Shown here: positions 42,481 to 50,910 of the stretch, piece by piece
Layout of the letters: each line of letters starts with the position of its first letter
Numbering within the stretch: the first letter of the stretch is position 1
Assembly (NCBI RefSeq): GCF_002028425.1
Contig: NZ_CP020042.1
Span: 4,377,560-4,441,559, forward strand
Direction of reading: 5' to 3'
Length of the DNA stretch: 64,000 nt
From: Streptomyces katrae
GTDB lineage: Bacteria > Actinomycetota > Actinomycetes > Streptomycetales > Streptomycetaceae
Made by a program: the position numbers and the translations under genes
Notes under the pieces: generated by a model
The model's database searches: none
Told to the model about the DNA's origin: nothing
Seen by the model: only the letters and a program-made list of their open reading frames with translations

Positions 42481-43258
42481 CGGAGCCCGTCTGGTCCATG
42501 ACGACCCGGCCGTTCGACACGGTGCGCTGTACCGCGGCCTGGAGCCAGGCGGTCGGGACGCCCATGTCCGGGCGGGTGTTGTAGCCGTCGGCGGTCCAGT
42601 CCTGGCCGCCGATCTTCAGGGCGGCACCGTCGATGACCACGTACCGGTCCGCGCCGCCCGCCTGGTCGTGGACGACCGTGCCGGCCGGCGGGGCGCTCGG
42701 CAGACCGTTGAACGCCGAGTCCTCGACCAGCACGATCTTGCCGAGGTCGTAGTGGTCGGGAGTGACGTCGGAGCCGGCGACCGGGACACCGGCACCCTTG
42801 ATCATGACCTTCACGGCCGGGCCGTTCGGGGACTTCACGAGCGTGCCGTCGGCGAGCGAGGCCGGGCTCGGGTAGGTGGGGCCCGACGGGTACGGGTCGG
42901 CGTGATCGGCGCCCAGGCCCGCGGCGGGGCCGCAAGACGGCCAGGCGCCCTGGCCCTGGCCGGCCAGGATCTTCTCACCGGTGAGGATCTGCTGCTGCTT
43001 GGTGGCGAGGTCGGGGCGGGAGGCGTAGTCGGTGCCGCCGAAGGCGCGCCACGTCGACATCGATATCTGGAGGCCGCCGTAGTAGCCGTTGCCGGTGTTG
43101 ATCGACCAGTTCCCGCTGGCCTCGCACTGGGCGACCTTGTCCCAGGTCGAGACGGACGCCGCCGAGGCGGTGGTGCCGGCGGCGAGCGGGGCGGCGATGG
43201 CGAGGAGGGCGGTGGCGGTGGCGAGGAGTGCGGACTTCTTGCGGGCGGCGGAGCGCAT
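42008..43258 (-). CDS. secreted Rpf-domain protein with tandem wall-binding-like repeats
   Basis: 416 aa, ATG at 43258. Signal peptide at 1-34 (ALLATATALLAIAAPLAAG, cleavage near ASA). Residues about 36-112 form a resuscitation-promoting-factor/transglycosylase domain (WDKVAQCEASGNWSINTGNG), with the catalytic Glu in CEASGNW. The rest is five or six repeats of about 46 residues (pattern GTVV.D..GADRYVVIDGAA and GYDQRSLMGVP..WLAAA). They resemble a repeated carbohydrate- or wall-binding fold. It probably cleaves peptidoglycan during spore germination or growth. I see no ydaO-type riboswitch in the short 5' region. Confidence 0.9.
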   Translation of the reverse strand: MRSAARKKSALLATATALLAIAAPLAAGTTASAASVSTWDKVAQCEASGNWSINTGNGYYGGLQISMSTWRAFGGTDYASRPDLATKQQQILTGEKILAGQGQGAWPSCGPAAGLGADHADPYPSGPTYPSPASLADGTLVKSPNGPAVKVMIKGAGVPVAGSDVTPDHYDLGKIVLVEDSAFNGLPSAPPAGTVVHDQAGGADRYVVIDGAALKIGGQDWTADGYNTRPDMGVPTAWLQAAVQRTVSNGRVVMDQTGSDPARYVMVNGTAVHISAAEWSANGYDQRSLMGVPTSWLAAATAKQLVNGTVVKDAANPTVYVMAGGKAVALTYADFTGLGYDKRPLEVIPGEWLASAAAKAVPADGTMLLAQGDPTVWLVTGGKKRAMTEAEFGPGKADFANVVSVPAALIAALPTV

Positions 43259-43410
43259 GACGGTGTCCCTCGGGGTGTCTGTGGCTGCGGGGCGGGGCTG
43301 CGGGGCGGCGGCCCGGCGGGGGGCCGGGCCGCCCGGCCGGTGGGGGCTGGGCGGCCCGGGGTGTTGCTCAGGAGGCGTTGCTCGGGCGGTGGTGCCGAGC
43401 CGCCGTCAGG

Positions 43411-43907
43411 CGGTGGCGAAGGGCCGGGGTCAGACGGTCGGCAGGGCGGCGATGAGGGCGGTCGGGACGCTGACGACGTTGGCGAAGTCGGCCTTGCCGG
43501 GGCCGAACTCGGCTTCGGTCATGGCGCGCTTCTTGCCGCCGGTGACCAGCCAGACGGTGGGGTCGCCCTGGGCGAGGAGCATCGTGCCGTCGGCGGGGAC
43601 CGCCTTGGCGGCGGCGGAGGCCAGCCACTCACCCGGGATGACCTCCAGGGGGCGCTTGTCGTAGCCGAGGCCGGTGAAGTCGGCGTAGGTCAGGGCGACG
43701 GCCTTGCCGCCGGCCATCACGTAGACGGTGGGGTTGGCGGCGTCCTTGACGACGGTGCCGTTGACCAGCTGCTTGGCGGTCGCACCGGCCAGCCACTCGC
43801 CGGGGACGCCCATCAGCGAGCGCTGGTCGTACCCGTTGGCGCTCCACTCGGCGGCGGAGATGTGCACGGCGGTGCCGTTGACCATCACGTAGCGGGCCGG
43901 GTCGGAG
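43411..43907. repeat. direct repeat copy B of 41990-42480
   Basis: Second copy of the shared 3' module, covering the C-terminal repeats and stop codon of the CHAP-domain gene. The two genes lie head to tail, so recombination between the copies would delete the Rpf gene start and fuse the two. Confidence 0.85.
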
Positions 43908-45052
43908 CCCGACTGGTTCATGACCACGGTGCCGTTGGCCGGGGCCTTGGCGGCGGCGGCCTTCAGCCACTCGCCGGGGACGCCCATGAGCGTCTGCTCG
44001 TTGTACCCGTCGGCGGTCCACTCCGACGCCGAGATGTGCAGGGCGCCGCCCTCGACCATCACGTAGCGGGCCGGGTCCTTGCCCGTCTGGTCCATGACGA
44101 CCAGGCCGGTGGCGATCTGGCGCTGAGCGGCGGCCTTCAGCCAGGCGGACGGGACGCCCATGTCCGGGCGGGTGTTGTAGCCGGCGGCCGTCCAGTCCTC
44201 GCCGCCGATCTTCAGGGCGGCACCGTCGATGACCACGTACCGGTCCACGCCGCCCGCCTGGTCGTGGACGACCGTGCCGGCCGGCGGGGCGCTCGCCAGG
44301 GAGCGGAAGGCGGAGTCGTCCACCAGGACGATCTTGCTGAGGTCGTACTTGTCCGGCGTGACGTCGGAGCCCGCCACGGGGACGCCGGCGCCCTTGATCA
44401 TGACCTTCACGTCGGGCCCGTTCGGCGACTTGACGAGGGTGCCGTCCGCGAGGGAGGACGGGGCCGGGTAGGAGGGCTTGTTCGTGCCGGCCGGGGAGAT
44501 GTAGCCGCTGATCCGCTGACCCCAGGGGGAGGAGCCGACCTGCCACTCGTCGGTGCTGTGGGTGCTGACGTGGCCCGGGTAGCCGCCCTGGTTGCCGCCG
44601 GTGATGGTGACCCAGTTGCCGGAGATGGCGGTGACGAGGGCCACGTGGTCGTCGGAGTAGCTGCCGCCGTGGTTGTAGACGACGGCGTCGCCGACGTGGG
44701 GCGTGCTGGAGAGGGTGCCGTACTTGACGCCGTAGTCGTAGAAGCTGTCCGCCATGTCGCTCAGGGTCGACAGGCCGGTGACCCCGTTGCGGGCCCAGAC
44801 CCAGCCGGCGAAGTCGGCGCACCAGGCGTGGGTTCTCTGGCCGTTGTAGCAGCTGCTGCTCTGCTCCGATCCGCCCACGTAACCGCCGTGGGCGCAGGCG
44901 CCGTTGCCCTCCTCGGCGCGGGCCGTCGCGGCGATGCCGTCGGTGAGTGCCGAGGCGCTGGCCGGCGAGGCGAAGATCATGGTGGCGGCTGTCGCGGCGA
45001 GGGCCGAGGTGGAGGCGACGCGGATGGCGGTGGCCTTGAGGTTCTTGGGCAT
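43430..45052 (-). CDS. secreted CHAP-domain peptidoglycan hydrolase with tandem repeats
   Basis: 540 aa from ATG 45052 behind AGGAGCT. Signal peptide at 1-35 (ALAATAATMIFASPASASA). CHAP amidase/peptidase domain at about 40-185: catalytic Cys in THAWCADFAGWVWARNG, His in DHVALVTAISGNWVTI, and GGNQGGYPGHVSTH. From about 200 it carries the same kind of 46-residue repeats as the Rpf protein next to it, and the last three are nearly identical in DNA. A wall amidase or endopeptidase that works with the Rpf protein is likely. Confidence 0.9.
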   Translation of the reverse strand: MPKNLKATAIRVASTSALAATAATMIFASPASASALTDGIAATARAEEGNGACAHGGYVGGSEQSSSCYNGQRTHAWCADFAGWVWARNGVTGLSTLSDMADSFYDYGVKYGTLSSTPHVGDAVVYNHGGSYSDDHVALVTAISGNWVTITGGNQGGYPGHVSTHSTDEWQVGSSPWGQRISGYISPAGTNKPSYPAPSSLADGTLVKSPNGPDVKVMIKGAGVPVAGSDVTPDKYDLSKIVLVDDSAFRSLASAPPAGTVVHDQAGGVDRYVVIDGAALKIGGEDWTAAGYNTRPDMGVPSAWLKAAAQRQIATGLVVMDQTGKDPARYVMVEGGALHISASEWTADGYNEQTLMGVPGEWLKAAAAKAPANGTVVMNQSGSDPARYVMVNGTAVHISAAEWSANGYDQRSLMGVPGEWLAGATAKQLVNGTVVKDAANPTVYVMAGGKAVALTYADFTGLGYDKRPLEVIPGEWLASAAAKAVPADGTMLLAQGDPTVWLVTGGKKRAMTEAEFGPGKADFANVVSVPTALIAALPTV

Positions 45053-45227
45053 GGCTGAGCTCCTGTGGGCGTGAAGAGACGTGTGGTGGCGCCGCGGGAT
45101 GCCGCGGGGCGGGGCCTGGTCGAGGCCGGAAGGGGTGGGGCTGCGCACCGTGGTGCCGGTGGGACGGCTGCCCTGCAGGAACAGCGGTCGGCGGACCGGG
45201 TGGTGGCGGACGGGGTGGTGCGGTGGG

Positions 45228-45506
45228 TCAGATGGTGAGCTGCGAACTCAGGCGGTAGGCGCGGCCCGCTCCGGTGCCGAGGACGGCCGTGAGGAGGCTG
45301 GACGCCTTCCGGTGGGCCTGGTCGTCGTTCTCGGCGCGGACGAAGAGGGCCACGTTCAGGCCCGTGGGCAGCGGGCGCACCCGTACGTGTTCGAGGGCGT
45401 GCTGCGGGCCCGCGTGGGCCCAGAGGGCGTCGTGCAGGAGGCTCGCCCCGCTCTCGGTACCCGGTGCCCCGGTGTGGCTGAGGAGGGGCAGTCGGACGAG
45501 GAGCAT
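45228..45506 (-). CDS. small hypothetical protein behind a 26-aa peptide gene
   Basis: 92 aa, ATG at 45506, five bases after the stop of the upstream mini-ORF, with no ribosome site of its own, so its translation probably depends on coupling. It has a ferredoxin-like alternation (MLLVRLPLLSHTG; ALEHVRVRPLPTGLNVALFV; AHRKASSLLTAVLG). No signal or membrane segment. Family not recognised. Confidence 0.65.
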   Translation of the reverse strand: MLLVRLPLLSHTGAPGTESGASLLHDALWAHAGPQHALEHVRVRPLPTGLNVALFVRAENDDQAHRKASSLLTAVLGTGAGRAYRLSSQLTI

Positions 45507-45511
45507 GCCGG

Positions 45512-45592
45512 TCAGTCCCAGCTGATGACGTCAGCGCAGGGGGTGTGGGCGGCGCAGGTGCGGATGCGGTGGAGCGGAGCGGTTTTCGGCAT
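45512..45592 (-). CDS. 26-aa peptide with two Cys, candidate signalling or modified peptide
   Basis: MPKTAPLHRIRTCAAHTPCA is followed by DVISWD and TGA. A CAGGGGGC ribosome site precedes it. It is co-directional and coupled to the 92-aa gene. The conserved-looking C-terminus CADVISWD and the paired Cys make it worth considering as a small precursor peptide, but no modifying enzyme is adjacent. A simple leader ORF for the 92-aa protein is the alternative. Confidence 0.5.
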   Translation of the reverse strand: MPKTAPLHRIRTCAAHTPCADVISWD

Positions 45593-45757
45593 GGCGGTGC
45601 CCCCTGACGGCTGGTGCTGGTGGACCCGGAAGGCGGATGTCCGGGCGTCGGGGGCGAGTCCCGCCCCTGCGGCCCCGGCTTCGGGTTTCGTTCCCGCCGC
45701 CGTTCCGGTGAGCACCATCCTGCTGCCCGCGGAAGGTGCGCGGAAGGGGATCGGGCG

Positions 45758-45786
45758 GGCACCAAGGGGACTGTCACCTTGGTGCC
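45758..45786 (-). terminator. hairpin after the CoA ligase gene
   Basis: GGCACCAAGG (45758-45767) pairs with CCTTGGTGCC (45777-45786), 17 bases beyond the stop on the minus strand. Confidence 0.75.
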
Positions 45787-45803
45787 AGGGGGTGGGTGCG
45801 CGG

Positions 45804-47459
45804 TCAGGAATAGCGCTCGCGCAGGCGGTACTTGAGGACCTTGCGCAGGGCGTCGTTGCGGGGCAGGGCGTCGACGAGTTCCAGCTGTTCGGGGAGCTTG
45901 TACGGGGACAGGCCCTGCGAGCGGAGGTAGGCGGTGATCTGGGGGAGGGTCAGCGGGGCCGCGCCGGGGGGCTGCTCGACCACGGCGCAGACGCGTTCGC
46001 CGCGCTCCTCGTCGGGGAGGCCGATGACGGCCACGTCGCCGATCCCGGGGAGCTGGTGGAGGAGGTCCTCGATCTCCTTCGCCGAGATGTTCTCGCCCTT
46101 GCGGATGATGACGTCCTTGCTGCGGCCGGTGAGCACCAGGTGGCCGGAGGGGGTGAGGTGGCCGAGGTCGCCGGTGATCAGGTAGCCGTCGGCGTCGAAG
46201 ACGTCCGGGGTGTCCTTGGCGTCCTTCTGCCCGAGGTAGCCCCGGCAGACTGCCTCGCCGCGCAGCCGGACCTCGCCGTCGGTGCCGGCGGGCAGGGGGG
46301 TGCCGTCGGGGGTGGTGATGCGGATGGACATGCCCTCCGGGGGGCGGCCCTCGGTGGTGGCCAGGTTCTCGGGGGTGTCGTCCGGGGAGCCCATGGTGAT
46401 CATCGGGACCTCGGTCATGCCGTAGCCGTGGGTGAGCTGGCAGCCCAGCTCGCGCACCACCGCGTGGTAGATCTCCGGCGGCTTGGGGGCGCCGCCGCCC
46501 GCGAGCAGGCGCAGGCTCGGGAGGAGGGGCGTGCCGGGGTCCTTGCGCTGCTCGGCGAGGAACATGGAGTAGAAGGCGGTGGAGCCGCCGGCGATGGTGA
46601 CCCCGTGGCGGCGGTAGCCGTCCAGTGCGTCCGGCATCGCGAACCGCTCGAAGAGGACCGCCGGAAACCCGTAGAGCAGCAGCATCACCGTGTAGTCGGG
46701 GCCGGCTATGTGCGCGTACGGGAAGGCCATCGAGCCCACGTCGGAGGGGGTCAGGCGCAGGGCGTGGGCGAGGCAGGAGCCGCCCGCGATCAGGGAGCGG
46801 TCGGTGTGCAGGACGCCCTTGGGGTCGGAGGTGGTGCCCGACGTCCAGTAGATCCATCGGACGGACGTCCCGTCGGCGGGCGGCGGGGGCAGCACGGCCG
46901 GCTCGCCGTCGGGCAGGTCCGCGTAGGCCTCGAAGACCCCGCGGGCGCCGAGCCGGGCGGCCATGGCGGTGTGGTCGAAGCCGCGCCAGGTGCCGGGGAC
47001 GGCGAAGAACTCGGCCTCCGAGGAGCGCAGGGCGAAGGCCACCTCGCGGTCGCGGTAGAACGGGATCACGGGTGACTGGACGGCTCCGAGGCGGGCGAGG
47101 GCCGCGGACAGCAGGACCGTCTCGATGCGGGTCGGGAGCTGCCAGGCGACGACGGTGCCGGGACGCACGCCCATGCCGTGCAGGCCGGCGGCGACGCGTT
47201 CGGCGCGGTCGCGCAGGGCGCCGAAGGTGAGGGTGCGGTCGTCGGCGGGGTCGTCGGCGGCCTCGATGAGGACCGGGGCGTCGGGGGTGAGGGCGGCGCG
47301 GCGGGAGATCAGCTCCCAGAGGGTGCGGGAGCGGCCCAGTCCGGTGGCGACGGCCCTCGCGGCGTCGTCGGTCCTCGCGCTGTCCCGCCGGGCGCTGTCC
47401 GTCGTCGCCCCGTCCGCCCTCGCCGCGTCGTCGGTCCTCGCGCTGTCCGTCGTCGTCAT
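45804..47459 (-). CDS. acyl-CoA synthetase (AMP-binding), cyclohexanecarboxylate/FadD3-type
   Basis: 551 aa, ATG at 47459. AMP-binding motifs: WIYWTSGTTSDPKGVLHTD, GYGMTEVPM, YLITGDLGHLTPSGHLVLTG, and the C-terminal KVLKYRLRERY with the catalytic Lys. The first 35 residues are a repetitive Ala/Asp/Ser/Thr stretch (TTDSARTDDAARADGATTDS) encoded by short DNA repeats and probably disordered. It activates a carboxylic acid to its CoA ester. It is divergent from an amidohydrolase and two acyl-CoA dehydrogenases, which form a logical catabolic set. Confidence 0.9.
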   Translation of the reverse strand: MTTTDSARTDDAARADGATTDSARRDSARTDDAARAVATGLGRSRTLWELISRRAALTPDAPVLIEAADDPADDRTLTFGALRDRAERVAAGLHGMGVRPGTVVAWQLPTRIETVLLSAALARLGAVQSPVIPFYRDREVAFALRSSEAEFFAVPGTWRGFDHTAMAARLGARGVFEAYADLPDGEPAVLPPPPADGTSVRWIYWTSGTTSDPKGVLHTDRSLIAGGSCLAHALRLTPSDVGSMAFPYAHIAGPDYTVMLLLYGFPAVLFERFAMPDALDGYRRHGVTIAGGSTAFYSMFLAEQRKDPGTPLLPSLRLLAGGGAPKPPEIYHAVVRELGCQLTHGYGMTEVPMITMGSPDDTPENLATTEGRPPEGMSIRITTPDGTPLPAGTDGEVRLRGEAVCRGYLGQKDAKDTPDVFDADGYLITGDLGHLTPSGHLVLTGRSKDVIIRKGENISAKEIEDLLHQLPGIGDVAVIGLPDEERGERVCAVVEQPPGAAPLTLPQITAYLRSQGLSPYKLPEQLELVDALPRNDALRKVLKYRLRERYS

Positions 47460-47497
47460 CGCGGGCCTCTCCCCTGGGCGTGCCGGCCTGCCGCCAG

Positions 47498-47591
47498 CTG
47501 ACGGTCAGTCAGATCAAGGGCAGAGCGTAGGCCTCCGGAGCTTGTCGGTCCAGGGGTGGCGGGGCTAGCTTGTTTCTGACGATCCATCAGA
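47498..47591. promoter_or_regulatory. two TCAG-type palindromes in the divergent promoter
   Basis: CTGAC-G-GTCAG (47498-47508) is followed by another TCAG, and TCTGA-n7-TCAGA (47575-47591) lies just before the ribosome site of the amidohydrolase gene. Both are TetR-like operator forms and flank the divergent start points. No regulator gene is adjacent. Confidence 0.4.
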
Positions 47592-47604
47592 TTGGGGAGC
47601 CCGC

Positions 47605-48798
47605 ATGGCACTGGAACTGCCTCGGATCATCAGCGTCGACGATCACGTGATCGAGCCCGCCCACCTCTTCGACGTGTGGCTGCCCGCGAAGTACCGCGAC
47701 CGCGGCCCCAAGCCCCTCACCGCCGGCATCGGCGAGCTGGAGTACACCGGCGGCAAGTACGTGATCTCCATGGACCCCGACGGGCCGCCGACCGACTGGT
47801 GGATCTACGAGGACCTGAAGTTCCCGTACAAGCGCAACATCGCCGCCGTCGGCTTCGACCGCGACGACATGACCCTGGAGGGCATCACCCGCGAGGAGAT
47901 GCGCCGCGGCTGCTGGGACCCCAAGGCGCGGCTCCTCGACATGGACCTCAACCACGTCGAGGCCTCCCTCTGCTTCCCCACCTTCCCCCGCTTCTGCGGC
48001 CAGACCTTCGCCGAAGCGCACGACAAGGAGGTCGCCCTCGCCTGCGTGCGCGCCTACAACGACTGGATGGTGGAGGAGTGGTGCGGCGACAGCGGTGGCC
48101 GGCTGATCCCGCTGTGCATCATCCCGCTGTGGGACATCGACCTGGCCGTCGCCGAGATCCGCCGCAACGCCGCCCGCGGGGTCCGCGCCGTGACCTTCTC
48201 CGAGATCCCCACCCACCTCGGGCTGCCGTCCATCCACTCCGGCTACTGGGACCCCTTCTTCGCCGTCTGCCAGGAGACCGGCACGGTCGTGAACATGCAC
48301 ATCGGGTCCTCCTCCCAGATGCCCGCCGCCTCCCCCGACGCCCCGCCCGCCGTCCAGGCCTCGCTCAGCTTCAACAACGCCATGGCCTCGATGATGGACT
48401 TCCTCTTCAGCGGGGTCCTGGTGAAGTTCCCGACGCTGAAACTCGCCTACAGCGAGGGCCAGATGGGCTGGATCCCGTACGCCCTGGAGCGCGCGGACGA
48501 CGTCTGGCAGGAGCACCGCGCCTGGGGCGGGGTCCGCGGCCTGATCCCCGAGCCGCCGTCCACGTACTACTACCGGCAGATCTTCTGCTGCTTCTTCCGC
48601 GACAAGCACGGCATCGCCTCGCTGGACGTCGTCGGCCGCGACAACGCCACCTTCGAGACCGACTACCCGCACGTGGACTCGACCTTCCCGCACACCAAGG
48701 AGGTCGCCCTCGACCACGTGAAGGGACTGGACGACGAGACGATCCACAAGCTGATGCGCGGCAACGCCATCCGCATGCTCGGACTGGACCTGGTCTGA
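47605..48798 (+). CDS. amidohydrolase family protein (metal-dependent TIM-barrel hydrolase/decarboxylase)
   Basis: 397 aa, ATG at 47605. It begins with the amidohydrolase-2 signature IISVDDHVIEPAHLF (Asp-x-His metal ligands), followed by SEIPTHLGLPSIHSGYWDPFF and VVNMHIGSSS (His ligand), and the late FETDYPHVDSTFPHTKE with the catalytic Asp. The family includes ACMSD-like decarboxylases and ring-cleavage hydrolases. It stands 1 base before an acyl-CoA dehydrogenase, which suggests opening or processing of a cyclic acyl-CoA. The exact step is not known. Confidence 0.88.
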   Translation: MALELPRIISVDDHVIEPAHLFDVWLPAKYRDRGPKPLTAGIGELEYTGGKYVISMDPDGPPTDWWIYEDLKFPYKRNIAAVGFDRDDMTLEGITREEMRRGCWDPKARLLDMDLNHVEASLCFPTFPRFCGQTFAEAHDKEVALACVRAYNDWMVEEWCGDSGGRLIPLCIIPLWDIDLAVAEIRRNAARGVRAVTFSEIPTHLGLPSIHSGYWDPFFAVCQETGTVVNMHIGSSSQMPAASPDAPPAVQASLSFNNAMASMMDFLFSGVLVKFPTLKLAYSEGQMGWIPYALERADDVWQEHRAWGGVRGLIPEPPSTYYYRQIFCCFFRDKHGIASLDVVGRDNATFETDYPHVDSTFPHTKEVALDHVKGLDDETIHKLMRGNAIRMLGLDLV

Positions 48799-48799
48799 C

Positions 48800-49954
48800 A
48801 TGGACCTCTCCCACACCGAGGAGGAGCAGGACTTCCGGGCCCGGCTGCGCGCCTGGCTCGCCAAGGTGCTGCCCGAGCTGCCCGCCAAGCCGTCGCCCGA
48901 CGACTGGCCCGGCCGGCGCGCCTACGACCTCGGCTGGCAGCGCCGGCTCTACGACGCCGGCTACGCGGGCCTGCACTGGCCCCTCGACGCCGGGGGCCGC
49001 GGCGCCACCCCGACCCAGCACCTGATCTTCCTGGAGGAGACCGAGCGCGCCGGCGCCCCGTACGTCGGCGCCAACTTCGTCGGTCTGCTGCACGCCGGCC
49101 CCACCATCGCCGCCGAGGGGACCGCCGGGCAGCGGGCCCGCTGGCTGCCGCCGGTGCTGCGCGGGGAGGAGGTGTGGTGCCAGGGGTTCAGCGAGCCGGG
49201 CGCCGGCTCCGACCTGGCCGCGCTGCGCACCCGGGCGGTGCGCGACGGGGACGCCTACGTGGTCACCGGCTCCAAGATCTGGACCTCGCACGCCGAGGTC
49301 GCCGACTGGTGCGAGCTGCTGGTGCGCACCGACCCGGCCGCGCCCAAGCACAAGGGGATCTCCTGGCTGGCCATGCCGATGGACGCGCCCGGGGTCACGG
49401 TACGGCCGCTGCGCACCCTCGCGGGGTCTGCCGAGTTCGCGGAGGTGTTCCTGGACGAGGTCCGGGTGCCGGTCGCCAACCGGGTCGGCGCCGAGAACGA
49501 CGGCTGGCGGGTCACGATGGTCACCCTGTCCTTCGAGCGCGGCACCGCCTTCGTCGGGGAGGTCGTCGCCTGCCGGCGCACCCTGGGTGCGCTGGCGCGG
49601 GCGGCCAGGGCCAACGGCCGCTGGGACGACCCCGTACTGCGGCGCAGGCTGGGCCGGCTGTACGGGGAGTTCGGCGCGCTGTGGCGGCTCACGCAGTGGA
49701 ACGTCAGCGAGGCGCAGGGCTCGGGCGGGGTCCCCGGCATCGGGGGCAGCGTGTTCAAGCTGGCCTACTCGCACGCGCGGCAGGAGCTGTACGACGCGGC
49801 GGCGGAGGTGCTGGGGGCGGGGGCGCTGTCCCTGGAGGAGGAGTGGACGGCGGAGCGGCTGTCGTCGCTGTCCTACACGATCGCGGCGGGGACCTCGCAG
49901 ATCCAGCGGAACATCGTCGCCGAGCGGATCCTCGGCCTGCCGAAGGGGCGGTGA
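48800..49954 (+). CDS. acyl-CoA dehydrogenase, large subunit-type
   Basis: 384 aa. N-helical domain, then CQGFSEPGAGSDLAALRTRA (FAD/substrate motif), VTGSKIWTSHAEVADWCELL and the C-terminal helix with YTIAAGTSQIQRNIVAERIL. The TSQIQRN motif is typical. Together with the next gene it resembles the FadE-type heteromeric pairs of actinomycetes that dehydrogenate steroid or cyclic acyl-CoA intermediates, where one partner has the complete FAD site. Confidence 0.9.
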   Translation: MDLSHTEEEQDFRARLRAWLAKVLPELPAKPSPDDWPGRRAYDLGWQRRLYDAGYAGLHWPLDAGGRGATPTQHLIFLEETERAGAPYVGANFVGLLHAGPTIAAEGTAGQRARWLPPVLRGEEVWCQGFSEPGAGSDLAALRTRAVRDGDAYVVTGSKIWTSHAEVADWCELLVRTDPAAPKHKGISWLAMPMDAPGVTVRPLRTLAGSAEFAEVFLDEVRVPVANRVGAENDGWRVTMVTLSFERGTAFVGEVVACRRTLGALARAARANGRWDDPVLRRRLGRLYGEFGALWRLTQWNVSEAQGSGGVPGIGGSVFKLAYSHARQELYDAAAEVLGAGALSLEEEWTAERLSSLSYTIAAGTSQIQRNIVAERILGLPKGR

Positions 49955-49959
49955 GGGTC

Positions 49960-50910
49960 GTGGACTTCCGGCTGACGGAGGACCAGCGGGACCTGCGGGC
50001 GGGCGTCCGCGAGCTGCTCGCGGGGCGGTACGGGCGCGAGGCGCTGCGGGAGTCGGTGGCGTCCGGGGCGGCGGTGGACCGGCGGCTGTGGCGGGAGCTG
50101 GGCGAGGCGGGGTTCTTCTCCCTGCGGCTGCCGGAGTCCGAGGGCGGGGTCGGGCTGGGCCTGCCGGAGGCGGTGCTGGTCTTCGAGGAGGCCGGGCGGG
50201 CGCTGCTGCCGGGGCCGCTGGTGGCGACGCACCTGGCGGCCGGGGTGGTCCCGGGTGCGGCGACGGGCTCGGCGGTCGTGACGGCCTTCGACCTGGGCGG
50301 GCCGCTGGTGGCGCACCTGGGGGAGGCGGACGCGGTGCTGGGGGCGGAGGGGATGCCGCCCGGCGAGCCGGTCCGCTCGGTGGACCCGCTGACCCCGCTG
50401 TGGCGGTCCTCGGGGGTGCTCCCGCCGGAGCACCGGGAGGCGGGGGCGCTGCTGACGGCGGCGCTCCAGCTGGGCAGTGCGCTGCGGACGGTGGAGCTGG
50501 CGGTGCGCTACGCCGGGGAGCGCGAGCAGTTCGGGCAGCCGATCGGGGGCTTCCAGGCGGTCAAGCACCTGTGCGCGCGGATGCTGGTCCGCGCCGAGGT
50601 GGCCCGTACGGCGGTGTACGCGGCGGCGGTGACGGGTGACGCCGCCGAGATCGCGGCGGCCAAGCTCCTCGCGGACGAGGCGGCGGTGCGCGGGGCCCGG
50701 GACTGCCTCCAGGTGCACGGCGGGATGGGCTTCACGTGGGAGGCGGACGTGCACCTGCACCTGAAACGGGCGTGGGTGCGGGCGGAGCAGTGGCACACGG
50801 CGCGGGAGGCGGAGGAACTCCTGGCGGCCCGCCTCGGCACGGAAGCGGAGGCGGAAGCGGGCGCGGACGCCGAGCCCGACGCGGAGTCGGAGGTGGCGGT
50901 GATGGGGTAG
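49960..50910 (+). CDS. acyl-CoA dehydrogenase, partner subunit-type
   Basis: 316 aa from GTG 49960 (VDFRLTEDQRDLRAGVREL); GTG 49951, overlapping the previous stop, is possible too. It is shorter than normal (about 380), lacking a clear central FAD motif of the EPGAGSD kind. It keeps the C-terminal RYAGEREQFGQPIGGFQAVK, LLADEAAVRGARDCLQVHGG and MGFTWEADVHLHLKRAW. This matches the degenerate partner in heterotetrameric acyl-CoA dehydrogenases. The tail is Ala/Glu/Asp-rich. Confidence 0.85.
   Translation: MDFRLTEDQRDLRAGVRELLAGRYGREALRESVASGAAVDRRLWRELGEAGFFSLRLPESEGGVGLGLPEAVLVFEEAGRALLPGPLVATHLAAGVVPGAATGSAVVTAFDLGGPLVAHLGEADAVLGAEGMPPGEPVRSVDPLTPLWRSSGVLPPEHREAGALLTAALQLGSALRTVELAVRYAGEREQFGQPIGGFQAVKHLCARMLVRAEVARTAVYAAAVTGDAAEIAAAKLLADEAAVRGARDCLQVHGGMGFTWEADVHLHLKRAWVRAEQWHTAREAEELLAARLGTEAEAEAGADAEPDAESEVAVMG

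Noticed and set aside
43259..43429. c-di-AMP (ydaO) riboswitch before the Rpf gene, as known for rpfA
   Set aside because: The leader is only 171 bases, almost all G/C runs, and shows none of the conserved ydaO blocks.
42440..45058. 872-codon plus-strand ORF opposite the Rpf and CHAP genes
   Set aside because: Repetitive Gly/Val/Arg shadow of the tandem repeats, no ribosome site, no family.
45053..45227. Structured leader before the CHAP gene
   Set aside because: Only short GC-rich repeats; no convincing stem or known riboswitch core.
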